A stretch of DNA of 64,000 bases, taken from the NCBI GenBank assembly GCA_018238155.1, contig JABCTZ010000033.1:1-64000 (forward strand), in the 5' to 3' direction. This DNA comes from Candidatus Heimdallarchaeota archaeon. Lineage in GTDB: Archaea; Asgardarchaeota; Heimdallarchaeia; JABLTI01. Both the position numbers and the translations under genes were made by a program. How positions within the stretch are numbered: the stretch's first letter is position 1; each line of letters opens with the position of its first letter. Positions 47,104 through 56,150 of this stretch are shown piece by piece. The notes beneath the pieces were generated by a model. It saw only the letters and a program-made list of their open reading frames with translations, was not told the DNA's origin and searched no databases.

Positions 47104-47973
47104 TTATCCGATAAACTTAATTGCAGATTCCACTGTCTTTCTAGTTTTTGTTTCTTCACTTTTAAGCCAAATTTGTAAAATTTCAAGTATGCTTCTCAAC
47201 AATTTGTCAGGTAAATCTCTTACTAATTTTGACCTTTTAACAATATCACAGAATAATTTTATTATCGTATAATCTTTAGAATTGCTGTACTTTTCGAAAT
47301 ACCTAACTACTTCTTCAGGATTCACCCTAAAACCCAATGTTCCGACTATCCATGAATTTGCATCAAGAACAATTTTTCGACTATCCGAGAATGAAGGTTC
47401 AATTGCCTTAAAACATTTTACCACATCTCTTTCATCTTTTGTTAAAAAGAAGCCTCTACCGAGGACTACAATTGCTAATCGTCGTACCCATTGATTTTCG
47501 TGAATAATTAATGGACTCAATTTTTCCAGATATTTGTTATAATCCTTTGCAGCATATTCCTCTAAAGAATATCCCGCCCAATTGTCAATATCATTCCAGT
47601 TTAAACACAATTTAGCATTTTTAACTATTATTTCAAAATGAGCTTCTGGATCTCTATCATATATCTGTCCCATAATAAACGAACTAATTTCTCTTACTGA
47701 AGAATTCTCTATTTCCCATAAACTATCAATGAATTCTAAGTATGTTTTGAGAGTAATAGTTTCATTTTTCAAAATCTCTATTGCAATATATTTAGTAATG
47801 TCTTTTTCAGGTTCATCGAATTTTGTTCTAAAATTTGTTTTTGCAATGAACTCTACTACATTGTCTCGAGCATCTTTTGAATTTGAATTAGCCAAATTAG
47901 ATACTATTTTTACTATTTTTTCCTTTTCTATAAAATATCTCTCTATATCTTTCGAGGAAACTTTCAATTTCAT
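47104..47973 (-). CDS. AlkD/AlkC-like HEAT-repeat protein (DNA alkylation repair family)
   Basis: 289 residues, all-helical. The central part carries the AlkD-style pattern: LCLNWNDIDNWAGYSLEEYA, then LSPLIIHENQWVRRLAIVVL. In AlkD a Trp and Asp in 'W..vD' and an Arg in 'W.RR.ai' line the lesion-binding cleft. Equivalent Trp, Asp and Arg are present here. It would remove or bind N3/N7-alkylpurines without base flipping. The N-terminal repeats diverge more. The gene is unlinked to other repair genes. The next gene upstream in this direction is the zinc-ribbon protein beyond a 333-base gap. Confidence 0.65.
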   Translation of the reverse strand: MKLKVSSKDIERYFIEKEKIVKIVSNLANSNSKDARDNVVEFIAKTNFRTKFDEPEKDITKYIAIEILKNETITLKTYLEFIDSLWEIENSSVREISSFIMGQIYDRDPEAHFEIIVKNAKLCLNWNDIDNWAGYSLEEYAAKDYNKYLEKLSPLIIHENQWVRRLAIVVLGRGFFLTKDERDVVKCFKAIEPSFSDSRKIVLDANSWIVGTLGFRVNPEEVVRYFEKYSNSKDYTIIKLFCDIVKRSKLVRDLPDKLLRSILEILQIWLKSEETKTRKTVESAIKFIG

Positions 47974-48189
47974 GATTAAATACTTCCGTTTGTTTTTTTT
48001 ATTATGTGAATTATTAACAATTGATATGGGAGATAACCAAAACTATTCAATTAGATTTCAATTATTTCTAATTGTTCTTTTTCTTAATTAGAATTCTATT
48101 ACCACATACCAAATAACAGCAACCACTTATTGACTAAAATCTAAAAACAATAACTATAATTCTAACTCAAACATATATATAACCAGAAA

Positions 48190-48297
48190 TTACTCTTATC
48201 ATTTAGTGCATCATAATGGGTTTAATTGATTTTCTAAAAGGTTTATTCAATGAAGAAAATAAGAATAGAACTTATTTCACAATACTGTTTTCTGTAA
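48190..48297 (+). repeat. 108-base duplicate of 61788-61895 (truncated MGLxDFLKGLF gene start)
   Basis: Near-identical to 61788-61895 with only about ten differences. It contains ATG GGT TTA (48216) encoding MGLIDFLKGLFNEENKNRTY, the beginning of the small membrane protein found at 61814. Weaker similarity extends about 100 bases further left (CAAATAACAGC versus CAAATATCAGC). After 48297 the frame loses similarity and runs into the antisense of the zinc-ribbon gene, so this copy is a dead 5' fragment. The remainder of the 47974-48306 gap holds nothing else. Confidence 0.75.
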
Positions 48298-48306
48298 GTT
48301 ATTTTA

Positions 48307-48567
48307 CTAATGATTTTCGGTTGGTTCGGGCCAAATATATTCCGAAACCTCTTCACCACACTTGCTACATTTAGCAATTTTTATCATTGTTACATCAGTA
48401 TATTCAAAGTTGAATGTTAATCCAAGATCACAAAGAATATCCAAATTACAATATTCGCATCTATAATATTTTCTAGGTTTTTCTAAATTCGTAGGCCACA
48501 AATAACTTGAACAAGACATACAGATGCTACGGTTATCGCACATTAAATGATTTCCTCTAACAGTCAT
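48307..48567 (-). CDS. Small zinc-ribbon protein
   Basis: 86 residues from the ATG at 48567; an upstream TTG at 48576 is the alternative. Three pairs of cysteines are spaced for zinc binding: CMSC near the N-terminus, YRCEYCNLDILCD in the middle, and KIAKCSKCGEEVSEYIW at the C-terminus. There is no membrane segment. The layout suggests two zinc ribbons, for nucleic acid or protein binding. No specific family is recognised. It lies immediately next to a duplicated sequence fragment on its 3' side. Confidence 0.6.
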   Translation of the reverse strand: MTVRGNHLMCDNRSICMSCSSYLWPTNLEKPRKYYRCEYCNLDILCDLGLTFNFEYTDVTMIKIAKCSKCGEEVSEYIWPEPTENH

Positions 48568-48699
48568 TGCAATCAATCTCTCTTAATGTAAATATTATAA
48601 TAGGGAAATGTAAATAAATATTATTGAATGTAAATTTGTTCTTGAAATGATTCCATTAATCACAAAATAAACAAATATGATTTCGAATGTGAAATTAAA

Positions 48700-51600
48700 T
48701 CACTCTTTCTCTGAGCTTTTTTTCTTTTTTGGAAGATGAATAGAAAATGTTGTTCCTTTTCCTTTCTCACTATTTAGAATTATCTTACCATTATGAGCTT
48801 CAACAATTTTCAAGGCTATTAACATTCCAAATGATTTATACTTTCTGGTTTTCCAAGACTCTCTAATTTCGTCTTGTGTTTTTTTATTCATGCCAATACC
48901 ATTATCGCGAATGTGAATAATGTGTTCTTCATTATTTTCTTCAGCAAATACTTCTACTTTGGTTGCTTGGGCATGTTTAAGCACATTCATCATAATATTC
49001 TCAAATACTTGACCTAATTTCGTAGGGTCAGATTTTAGTTGTGGTAAATCCCGAATAATAATTTTCAGATTAGAATCAGCAGCGGAAATATTTTTAGCAA
49101 TTTTTTTGATTAATTCATTTAAATTAACAACTGATAATTCACCCAATATTTCACCTTTCGTTGCAAGAAGTAAAAGTTTTTCAAGAAGTGCATGTAAATC
49201 ATCTATTTGGTCGATTATCATTTCAGAATACTCAGATTCACTCATTTCCACCAATGACATTATAATCTGTAAACGCCCCTTTATATCATGAGAAACAGTA
49301 CTAGAAAATGATTCAAGTTCATCTTTTTGTTTATGCAATTCATTTTGTTTTAACACAAATTTTTCTTCTGCATCCTTGATCTTGGAAATGTCTGTTACTA
49401 CTGCGAATCTCCCTGAAATATTGCCATCAGAATCATATAGTGTCATTGGTTTAACTAATGTTGGAATTTGTGAACCATTTTTTCTAGTCCAATACATTTG
49501 GTAAGGTTCAATTAAACCAAGATTTCGTTTTTCGATTTCATTATCACGTAATTTCATGTTTATTGGATTAAGAAAATCTGTCACAGAAAACCCAATTATT
49601 TCTTCTTTAGAATAGTCTAATATCTCACAGAATTTATCGTTTACATAACTAAAAACACCATTTAAATCAGCAATGGCAAAACCATCATTCATGGAATCAA
49701 CCAATATACTATAACGCTTTTCACTTTGAACTAACTCTTCAATATCCATAGAACGTAACAATGCTACAGAAATTTGATTTACAAGTGTTACAATCAACTC
49801 TTTATTTCGAATATTATTTCCCTTTCTAAATGCAATTGTAATCCCGCCCATCAAGCGATCTTTATCCATAAGAGCAATTGTATAAGCCCGTTCAATTCCT
49901 AGAAATTTGATTAGAGAATCTCTAAGTTTATTTGATATATTTCCTTGGGAGATTTCATTTAGATTATGACTCAAAGGAATCAATTTTCTTTCCCGAAAAA
50001 TCATCATGGATTCTTTTGGAATATTTATAGACATTTTTTCCGGATTTCTACCAAGAATCTTTGACAGTCTTTTTATTTTCTTGTCTAATCCAAATAAGTT
50101 TTCCACGACAAAGGTATTTGAAATATTGTCATATGAATGAACAACAATATATGAATCCCCAATTATTTCCCTCATTTTCAACCCAATGAAATGATAAATC
50201 TCATGCTTTGATGTAAGTCTCACTAATTCATTTACAGATTCAGATAAAAATGTTAAATCATGAATACGTTTCCATTCTTTCTCTTGTGAAATTATTCTTT
50301 CTGTAATATCACTAAACATAATGACAATTGAACCAGGTTTATATTGAAAAGCTCTTATTTCAAAAGACAATGAAATAGATTTATTTTGATAATCTATTCG
50401 ATCAATTTCCCAGACACCACCGTTTTTAGCAACTTTTAGAAACTCATTTGGAATTACAGTACCTTTCAAATTCGGAAATGCTTTGTGAATAGTTTTGCCT
50501 ACCAATTTTTGATGATCAAAGTCCATAATTTGATCTGCAGCAGGATTGCTTCCTTTGAAAATTAAATTTTCCTTGGAATCCAAATCATACATAAAAACAC
50601 CAATGGGAGACAAATCAAATATTTTTTGAAGATGCTCTTCTCTTCTGTGTAATTCTTGATTGATATGTTTATGAATTTTCGATAATTCTTGGGCTTTCGT
50701 TTTTTCCTCAAGATAATTAATATTTGATATCTTTAGGTTTTCAATTAGCCTTGCGTTCTCAATACCAATAACTGAAACATTTGCAAATGTCGTTAGTAAA
50801 TTTAAATCACTTTCAGTAAATGATTTGGGAATAAAATTCTGAAAGATCAATACACCAATTATTTCACCAGTAATTTTCATTGTAACATAAATGGCAGATT
50901 TTACTTGTTGTTTGGAGGTATCTCTTTGCGGGTACTCAATTATCTCTCCTTTTTCATTGAAAGTATAGCTGGTTTCAACTCTAGAGAGACCTTTACCTAA
51001 ATCTTTGGGGTAGTATATTTCACCTGTGCGAATTGCTCTACTTTGTGTAACTTTACTTATTTCTTCTAAATGTATTGGAGGAAATTTGGATACATCCAAC
51101 TCATTCCCTTCCGCTATTCCGAATTTAGCTGTGAATATTTTATTCTTATTATCATATGATGAAACAATGAATGTTGTTGCATTTATAATTTTCAACGAAT
51201 AAGTGTATATTGTTCGATAAACTTCTTTAAAATCTTGAATTTCTCCAAGCATAATTGCTAATTCATTGATTGTATCTTGTTGGTTAATAAATCTCTGATT
51301 AAAACTTTCTTTTAACTTAATACTTGTCAAGTCCACTATTGTAACTAATATTTTATGAGAGGGAATAAAATTACATTGAACTCTAATCCATTTGCTTTCA
51401 TTAGCTAATTGAGTGGTAAAATTAACTTCTTGATTGATTGCTTTTTTACAACTAAAACAATTTTTAACTAAATCAAGTAAAATCGGATTGTTCTTATAAT
51501 ATTCCTTAGCAGTTATATCGAAAAGCTCTTCTTCAAATCTATTTGAGAAGTCAATTTCTGTGTCACTGATATTAATTAAGAGAAAATTATTACCAATTTT

Positions 51601-52077
51601 TTCCCACAGCACCATTGGAATAGGAGAATGTTTAATTTGTATTTTATTCTGTATTTGAATTTCTTTTAAAGAATCCTTCATACGTTTTCTAGATGCAACA
51701 CGTTCTATTAAATTTAGTAATTCGCGAAATTGGGTATCTGTATCTCCAGCTTTATAATGATAATAAGATGCTCCAAGATTTAATGCTAGAATAGCAATCT
51801 CCTCTCTTCCTCTACTGGTAAAAACTATTAAAGGTATTTCACTATATAATTTCTTAACTTTTCTAAGAAACTTTAAGCCGTCCATTTTTGGCATTTGATA
51901 ATCAGAAATAATGACATCAAAATTCTGTTTTTTGAGTATTAATAAAGCTTCAATTGTAGAAGATACAGTAGTTATTTTTAAATTCTTTCTAATCTTCATT
52001 AAGCATGATTTTGTTAGCTTAAGAAAGCTAATATCAGCATCCACCAATAACAACTGGATATCTTCCACTATAATCAC
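48700..52077 (-). CDS. Hybrid histidine kinase: receiver, PAS/GAF sensors, HisKA, HATPase
   Basis: 1,125 residues from a GTG start. N-terminal receiver (ISDYQMPKMDG with phospho-acceptor Asp59), a PAS-like segment, GAF domain (about 285-420), PAS (HLQKIFDLSPIGVFMYDLDS), second GAF, PAS (YSILVDSMNDGFAIADLNG), then HisKA with the phospho-acceptor in VSHDIKGRLQI (His930) and HATPase with N-box ENIMMNVLKHA, G1 DNGIGM and G2 KSFGMLIALK. No membrane helices, so it senses cytoplasmic signals. It is the only complete kinase in this cluster and probably phosphorylates the lone receiver encoded just upstream at 52223. Confidence 0.92.
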   Translation of the reverse strand: MIIVEDIQLLLVDADISFLKLTKSCLMKIRKNLKITTVSSTIEALLILKKQNFDVIISDYQMPKMDGLKFLRKVKKLYSEIPLIVFTSRGREEIAILALNLGASYYHYKAGDTDTQFRELLNLIERVASRKRMKDSLKEIQIQNKIQIKHSPIPMVLWEKIGNNFLLINISDTEIDFSNRFEEELFDITAKEYYKNNPILLDLVKNCFSCKKAINQEVNFTTQLANESKWIRVQCNFIPSHKILVTIVDLTSIKLKESFNQRFINQQDTINELAIMLGEIQDFKEVYRTIYTYSLKIINATTFIVSSYDNKNKIFTAKFGIAEGNELDVSKFPPIHLEEISKVTQSRAIRTGEIYYPKDLGKGLSRVETSYTFNEKGEIIEYPQRDTSKQQVKSAIYVTMKITGEIIGVLIFQNFIPKSFTESDLNLLTTFANVSVIGIENARLIENLKISNINYLEEKTKAQELSKIHKHINQELHRREEHLQKIFDLSPIGVFMYDLDSKENLIFKGSNPAADQIMDFDHQKLVGKTIHKAFPNLKGTVIPNEFLKVAKNGGVWEIDRIDYQNKSISLSFEIRAFQYKPGSIVIMFSDITERIISQEKEWKRIHDLTFLSESVNELVRLTSKHEIYHFIGLKMREIIGDSYIVVHSYDNISNTFVVENLFGLDKKIKRLSKILGRNPEKMSINIPKESMMIFRERKLIPLSHNLNEISQGNISNKLRDSLIKFLGIERAYTIALMDKDRLMGGITIAFRKGNNIRNKELIVTLVNQISVALLRSMDIEELVQSEKRYSILVDSMNDGFAIADLNGVFSYVNDKFCEILDYSKEEIIGFSVTDFLNPINMKLRDNEIEKRNLGLIEPYQMYWTRKNGSQIPTLVKPMTLYDSDGNISGRFAVVTDISKIKDAEEKFVLKQNELHKQKDELESFSSTVSHDIKGRLQIIMSLVEMSESEYSEMIIDQIDDLHALLEKLLLLATKGEILGELSVVNLNELIKKIAKNISAADSNLKIIIRDLPQLKSDPTKLGQVFENIMMNVLKHAQATKVEVFAEENNEEHIIHIRDNGIGMNKKTQDEIRESWKTRKYKSFGMLIALKIVEAHNGKIILNSEKGKGTTFSIHLPKKKKSSEKE

Positions 52078-52222
52078 TCATTTGAGGTATTTTCTTAGAC
52101 TTGTGAATTATTGTAAGCATTAATCAATTGATTTTTCTATTGTGGTATGAATCCAATAATTGTCTGCAAATTATTGAGAGAATCATTTTTCTTAAACAGA
52201 TTGAAAGTAATTATTTAAAATT

Positions 52223-52573
52223 TCACATATTAACAGCATATTCTTTCATTTTTTCGATAAGAATATTTTTTCGGATAGGTTTTTTTAAAACTTCCTTTGC
52301 TCCTGCATCAAGAATTTCATTGGTTTTTGAAGAATAAGCTGTAATTGCAGCAATTTTTGCCTTAGGATTTATTTTTAGTATCTCTTTAGTAGCCTCAATT
52401 CCATCCATCTCAGGCATAAGAATATCCATTAGAACAATATCAGGTGAATATTTCCTATATAATTCAATAGCTTCAATGCCGTTTCTTGCTTCTATCGTTT
52501 CATATTCTTCCAAGATAAATCGAAATATCGACCTCAACTTTTCATTATCATCTACGATTAATATAGTTACCAT
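52223..52573 (-). CDS. Stand-alone response regulator receiver
   Basis: 116 residues, a single receiver domain. The acidic pocket (VDDNEK), phospho-acceptor Asp50 in IVLMDILMPEMDG, the Thr/Ser switch in AAITAYSS and the conserved Lys in VLKKPIRK are all present, so it should be phosphorylated. No output domain is present, as for CheY/Spo0F-type proteins, so it probably relays phosphate or binds a partner. It is encoded 145 bases upstream of the complete kinase in the same direction. AGGAAT precedes the ATG. Confidence 0.92.
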   Translation of the reverse strand: MVTILIVDDNEKLRSIFRFILEEYETIEARNGIEAIELYRKYSPDIVLMDILMPEMDGIEATKEILKINPKAKIAAITAYSSKTNEILDAGAKEVLKKPIRKNILIEKMKEYAVNM

Positions 52574-52719
52574 AATATTCCTATCCTTTCACTTAATAAA
52601 TAAAGAATCTAGTTAATAGGTATTTTGGGTTAAGTAAAAATTTTGTTAATCAAATAAAACAATAGATTTTAGACTTGTGACCCTTGTAAAACAGTAGATA
52701 AGATGGACAGATAAAAAAA

Positions 52720-55700
52720 TCAATCAATTTTCAGACCAATGGATTTACGATACTCTGCAATTAATGATATTATAATACTTACTTGTTCTTTGATGTAATC
52801 TGATGATTCTGATTCTAAGGAAGAAGAAGTTTGAAGAATAACATCTAGCTTCTCTTGCAAATCATTAATCAATTTCGATGTTTGTTTATCAAATTGCTCT
52901 TGTACATTTAGGATATTCTCCTCAAGTTCTTTATTCTTTGAAATATCGCGGATGATTCCAATATATCCAATTATTATAGCGTTTTGATTTCTTCTAACAG
53001 TACCGTTTACAAAGACATCAATTATTGTTCCATCTTTCCTTTTCATTTTTAATTCAAAATTTCTTAGAAAACCTTGCTTTTCAATTGTTTTTTTGAATTC
53101 GATTCTATCTTTTGGGTTAGCATACAGATCAGCAATATTCAATTCTAAAATTTCTACCCTAGAATATCCAAAAAGTGTTTCACCTTTTGGATTTAAATCA
53201 ATAATAGTTCCATCTGTATTTGTAATGAAAAAAACTTCATTTATATGTTCAAAAATTTTCCGATAACGTATTTCACTTTCAACAACCTTTAGTAGAGAGG
53301 TTTTTTTATCAGTAATATCTAAGTGTAAACCTATTGCTCTTGTTGGATTCCCTTGTTTATCATGCTCAACAACTTTTCCAATGCACTGAATCCATTTGAT
53401 GTCTCCAGATTTGCATATCGCACGATGTTCTACACTGATTAATTTCATAATATCTTTTTTTGGAAGGTTCAAAATCAAATCAGAAACACAGGAGTTGTCC
53501 TTATGGGTAAGTTTTCTTACAGATTCAATATTGGGTTCTATTTCATCAAGAGAATATCCAAGCATTTCAACATAGGGCTTATTGATAATAAAATCTCCAG
53601 TCTCGATATCCCAATCCCAGGTACCGAGGTTTGCACTCTCATGCAATAAAGTTTGTTTTTCAAGTAGGTCATTGATTTTACTCTTAAAATCATCTGGGAA
53701 TTTTTTTTCTATAAATACATATCGTAATCGTTCCATTTCCACTTCATCATTATATTTTATTTTTCCATCAAAATAAACAGACAATGTTTCACCATCTTTT
53801 GTTACCATATCAAAATGGATATCATGAATTTCTCCACGTTCAATGAATTTTGAGAAAATCTCCTCAAACTTCACAACAAAATCAGGAGTCAAAAAATCAC
53901 CAAAACATTTCCCTAAGACTTCATCCTCAGTATAACCAAGTGATTTCAACCAAAACTCATTTACATCTAAGATGAGTCCTTCTTTATTTAAGGATTGATA
54001 AAGAAGAGATGCATCCTCAAACATTGATCTGAAATGTTTTTGTGAATCAGCCAATTCCTTTTCATGGATCACTTGATTAGTTATATCTTTCGTAATGCCA
54101 ATGAAACGATTAAATTTCCCAGAATTATCTTTTATTGGTGTTATAATCCTATCACCTATTCGTATCTTACCATCTTTTCGTTTAATTTTTAATCTGCCCT
54201 TCCAAGTCTTTCCGCTAAAAGTAGTTTTCACAATATTTGCGTAATAATCTTCATCGAATTCTTCATCAATGTATCTCATTATAGCTGGTGTTTGGTTAAC
54301 AGCATCCAAATATGAATAACCAGTGAATTTTTCAAAACCAGGATTAACATAGATGATTTCCCCTTTTTCATCAGTAATTAGGATACTATCGTCTATATGT
54401 TCTATGACTTTTAAAAGAGAAATTTGTTCCACTTCGAGTTGTTTAAATTTAGTAATATCTTGACAAAATGTCAAACTAAAGACTTCATCTTTTTCTCGAA
54501 ATTTGTTAATGTTTAGCAAAGCATCGTAAACTGTTCCATCTTTTTGTAAAAGTTTGGTTTCAAAATTTACCACCACTTCATTCTTTAACAAAATTTTTCG
54601 AAGTCTTTTTTGATCATTTGGATTATAAAAGGTGATTGAAACATTGATTTCTAATATGGTTTCTTTTGTATAGCCAGTTATTTCTAGCATTTTTTTATTT
54701 ACTCTAATTACCCTCCCAAAACTATCGAATATACCTACACCTATAGGTATATCTTCAAACAGTGTTCTAAACTTATTTTCTGATTCTATTAATTCACTGT
54801 GAATCTTCCTTCTAAAAGTTATATCCGATCCTGAACTTAATGAAGCAATGACTTTTCCGTTATCATTTTTAAGAACGCTATTCTTCCAAGAGATTAATTT
54901 TTCTTCACCATTTTTAGTTAAGACTATATTTTCGTAACTCTCAACAATTAACTCTTCATTTAAAACTTTACGAAAAACATTTCTAGTAACTCCTCTAATA
55001 TTTTCAGAAAGAAAAATATTAAACCAGTTCTTACCGAGAATTTCATTTTCTTTGTACCCAAGAATTTCACAAGATTTCTTGTTTACAAAAATAATATTTT
55101 CGTTTATATCGACAACCACTATCATTGAATCAATAATATCAAGGTACTTTTGCCTTATATTGCGTTCTCTACTTAATTCCTCTTGGAAATTTCTCATTTT
55201 TGTAATATCTGTTGTCATACTTTGTATATACTCAATATTATCAACAGTTATAAAATTGCTAATAAAAGAAATCTGAATTTTCTCTCCATTGGGTTTCAAG
55301 AAGTCAAGCTCTGAACTCCCAGATCTGCGTAAATTTGAAATTTCAATAAATTTTTTCTTTGCTAATTCTCTCTTTTCTGGAGGTCGAAAATCCCATATTT
55401 TTAATTGTCTTAAGTCTTTAATGGATCTTCCAGTTTGTTTTTCAAATTCTTTGTTTCCGTCCATTATTTGACCGGTTTTTGCATTAATTAGAACGATACC
55501 ATTTTTTGCTTCTGAAAAGATTAATTGATATTTTTCATTAGACGTTTGTAAGAATTCGAAGGATTCTTTTTTTTCAATTAATTTTTCTATTTCCTTAACT
55601 AAAATTTTAAATTGGTCTTTAGAGTTATCTTTTTTGATATAATAGTTTACTCCTAAATTCAATGCTTTAATAACTTCATTTTCCCTGCTTTCACTTGTAA

Positions 55701-55947
55701 AAATAATGAAAGGAATATTATCTCCTTTTTTCCTCAAATTTGATAAGAATTTTAATCCATTCATTTCTGGCAAAACATGTTCAGACAATACTGCATGATA
55801 TTTTTCTCCCTTTAATATCTCCAATGCTTGCTCTGCAGATGTGCAAGTACTAATTTGAAAATCTTTTGTAATTTCTAAGAGATTTTTCTCAGCTAATTTT
55901 AGAAATTTTTTATCTTTATCTACTAAGAGAATTTTAATATTAAACAA
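52720..55947 (-). CDS. Receiver plus seven PAS domains, no kinase domain
   Basis: 1,075 residues from a TTG start with GGAGAG eight bases upstream. The receiver carries Glu56 where the phospho-acceptor Asp belongs (VLSEHVLPEMNG against ISDYQMPKMDG in the neighbouring kinase), which would mimic phosphorylation. Seven PAS domains follow, each marked by '..F.....gi...d..G.i..vN......GY' (for example VIEHIDDSILITDEKG, YRKIFEHINEVFFITNTDG). The last 65 residues are coiled (NILNVQEQFDKQTSKLINDL) and lack HisKA and HATPase. It is a sensor or scaffold rather than an enzyme. Confidence 0.88.
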   Translation of the reverse strand: MFNIKILLVDKDKKFLKLAEKNLLEITKDFQISTCTSAEQALEILKGEKYHAVLSEHVLPEMNGLKFLSNLRKKGDNIPFIIFTSESRENEVIKALNLGVNYYIKKDNSKDQFKILVKEIEKLIEKKESFEFLQTSNEKYQLIFSEAKNGIVLINAKTGQIMDGNKEFEKQTGRSIKDLRQLKIWDFRPPEKRELAKKKFIEISNLRRSGSSELDFLKPNGEKIQISFISNFITVDNIEYIQSMTTDITKMRNFQEELSRERNIRQKYLDIIDSMIVVVDINENIIFVNKKSCEILGYKENEILGKNWFNIFLSENIRGVTRNVFRKVLNEELIVESYENIVLTKNGEEKLISWKNSVLKNDNGKVIASLSSGSDITFRRKIHSELIESENKFRTLFEDIPIGVGIFDSFGRVIRVNKKMLEITGYTKETILEINVSITFYNPNDQKRLRKILLKNEVVVNFETKLLQKDGTVYDALLNINKFREKDEVFSLTFCQDITKFKQLEVEQISLLKVIEHIDDSILITDEKGEIIYVNPGFEKFTGYSYLDAVNQTPAIMRYIDEEFDEDYYANIVKTTFSGKTWKGRLKIKRKDGKIRIGDRIITPIKDNSGKFNRFIGITKDITNQVIHEKELADSQKHFRSMFEDASLLYQSLNKEGLILDVNEFWLKSLGYTEDEVLGKCFGDFLTPDFVVKFEEIFSKFIERGEIHDIHFDMVTKDGETLSVYFDGKIKYNDEVEMERLRYVFIEKKFPDDFKSKINDLLEKQTLLHESANLGTWDWDIETGDFIINKPYVEMLGYSLDEIEPNIESVRKLTHKDNSCVSDLILNLPKKDIMKLISVEHRAICKSGDIKWIQCIGKVVEHDKQGNPTRAIGLHLDITDKKTSLLKVVESEIRYRKIFEHINEVFFITNTDGTIIDLNPKGETLFGYSRVEILELNIADLYANPKDRIEFKKTIEKQGFLRNFELKMKRKDGTIIDVFVNGTVRRNQNAIIIGYIGIIRDISKNKELEENILNVQEQFDKQTSKLINDLQEKLDVILQTSSSLESESSDYIKEQVSIIISLIAEYRKSIGLKID

Positions 55948-56150
55948 TATATTCTCTCTCCATAAAGGAATATTTAACTATTTAAAGCAATATTGATTGT
56001 ATTAGTTTGTCTGTAATTGAAATAGCTTCTGATTAAATAAAAATCTTTTTACTCATTATTTCAGTTTATAAATGATATTCCAAAATTAAATTCTATTGAA
56101 AAAAATAGTTAAATATAGTAATTCGTAAATTCTATATATTTTTAGAATAA

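Noticed and set aside
46994..47272. A 92-codon plus-strand gene overlapping the AlkD-like gene
   Set aside because: Only the part before 47103 has protein-like similarity (nucleotidyltransferase tail). The rest is antisense to a supported gene, so I record a remnant, not a gene.
48190..48297. Insertion-sequence ends as explanation for the 108-base repeat
   Set aside because: The repeat contains the start of a small membrane-protein gene, no terminal inverted repeats were seen and no transposase is nearby. Segmental duplication fits better.
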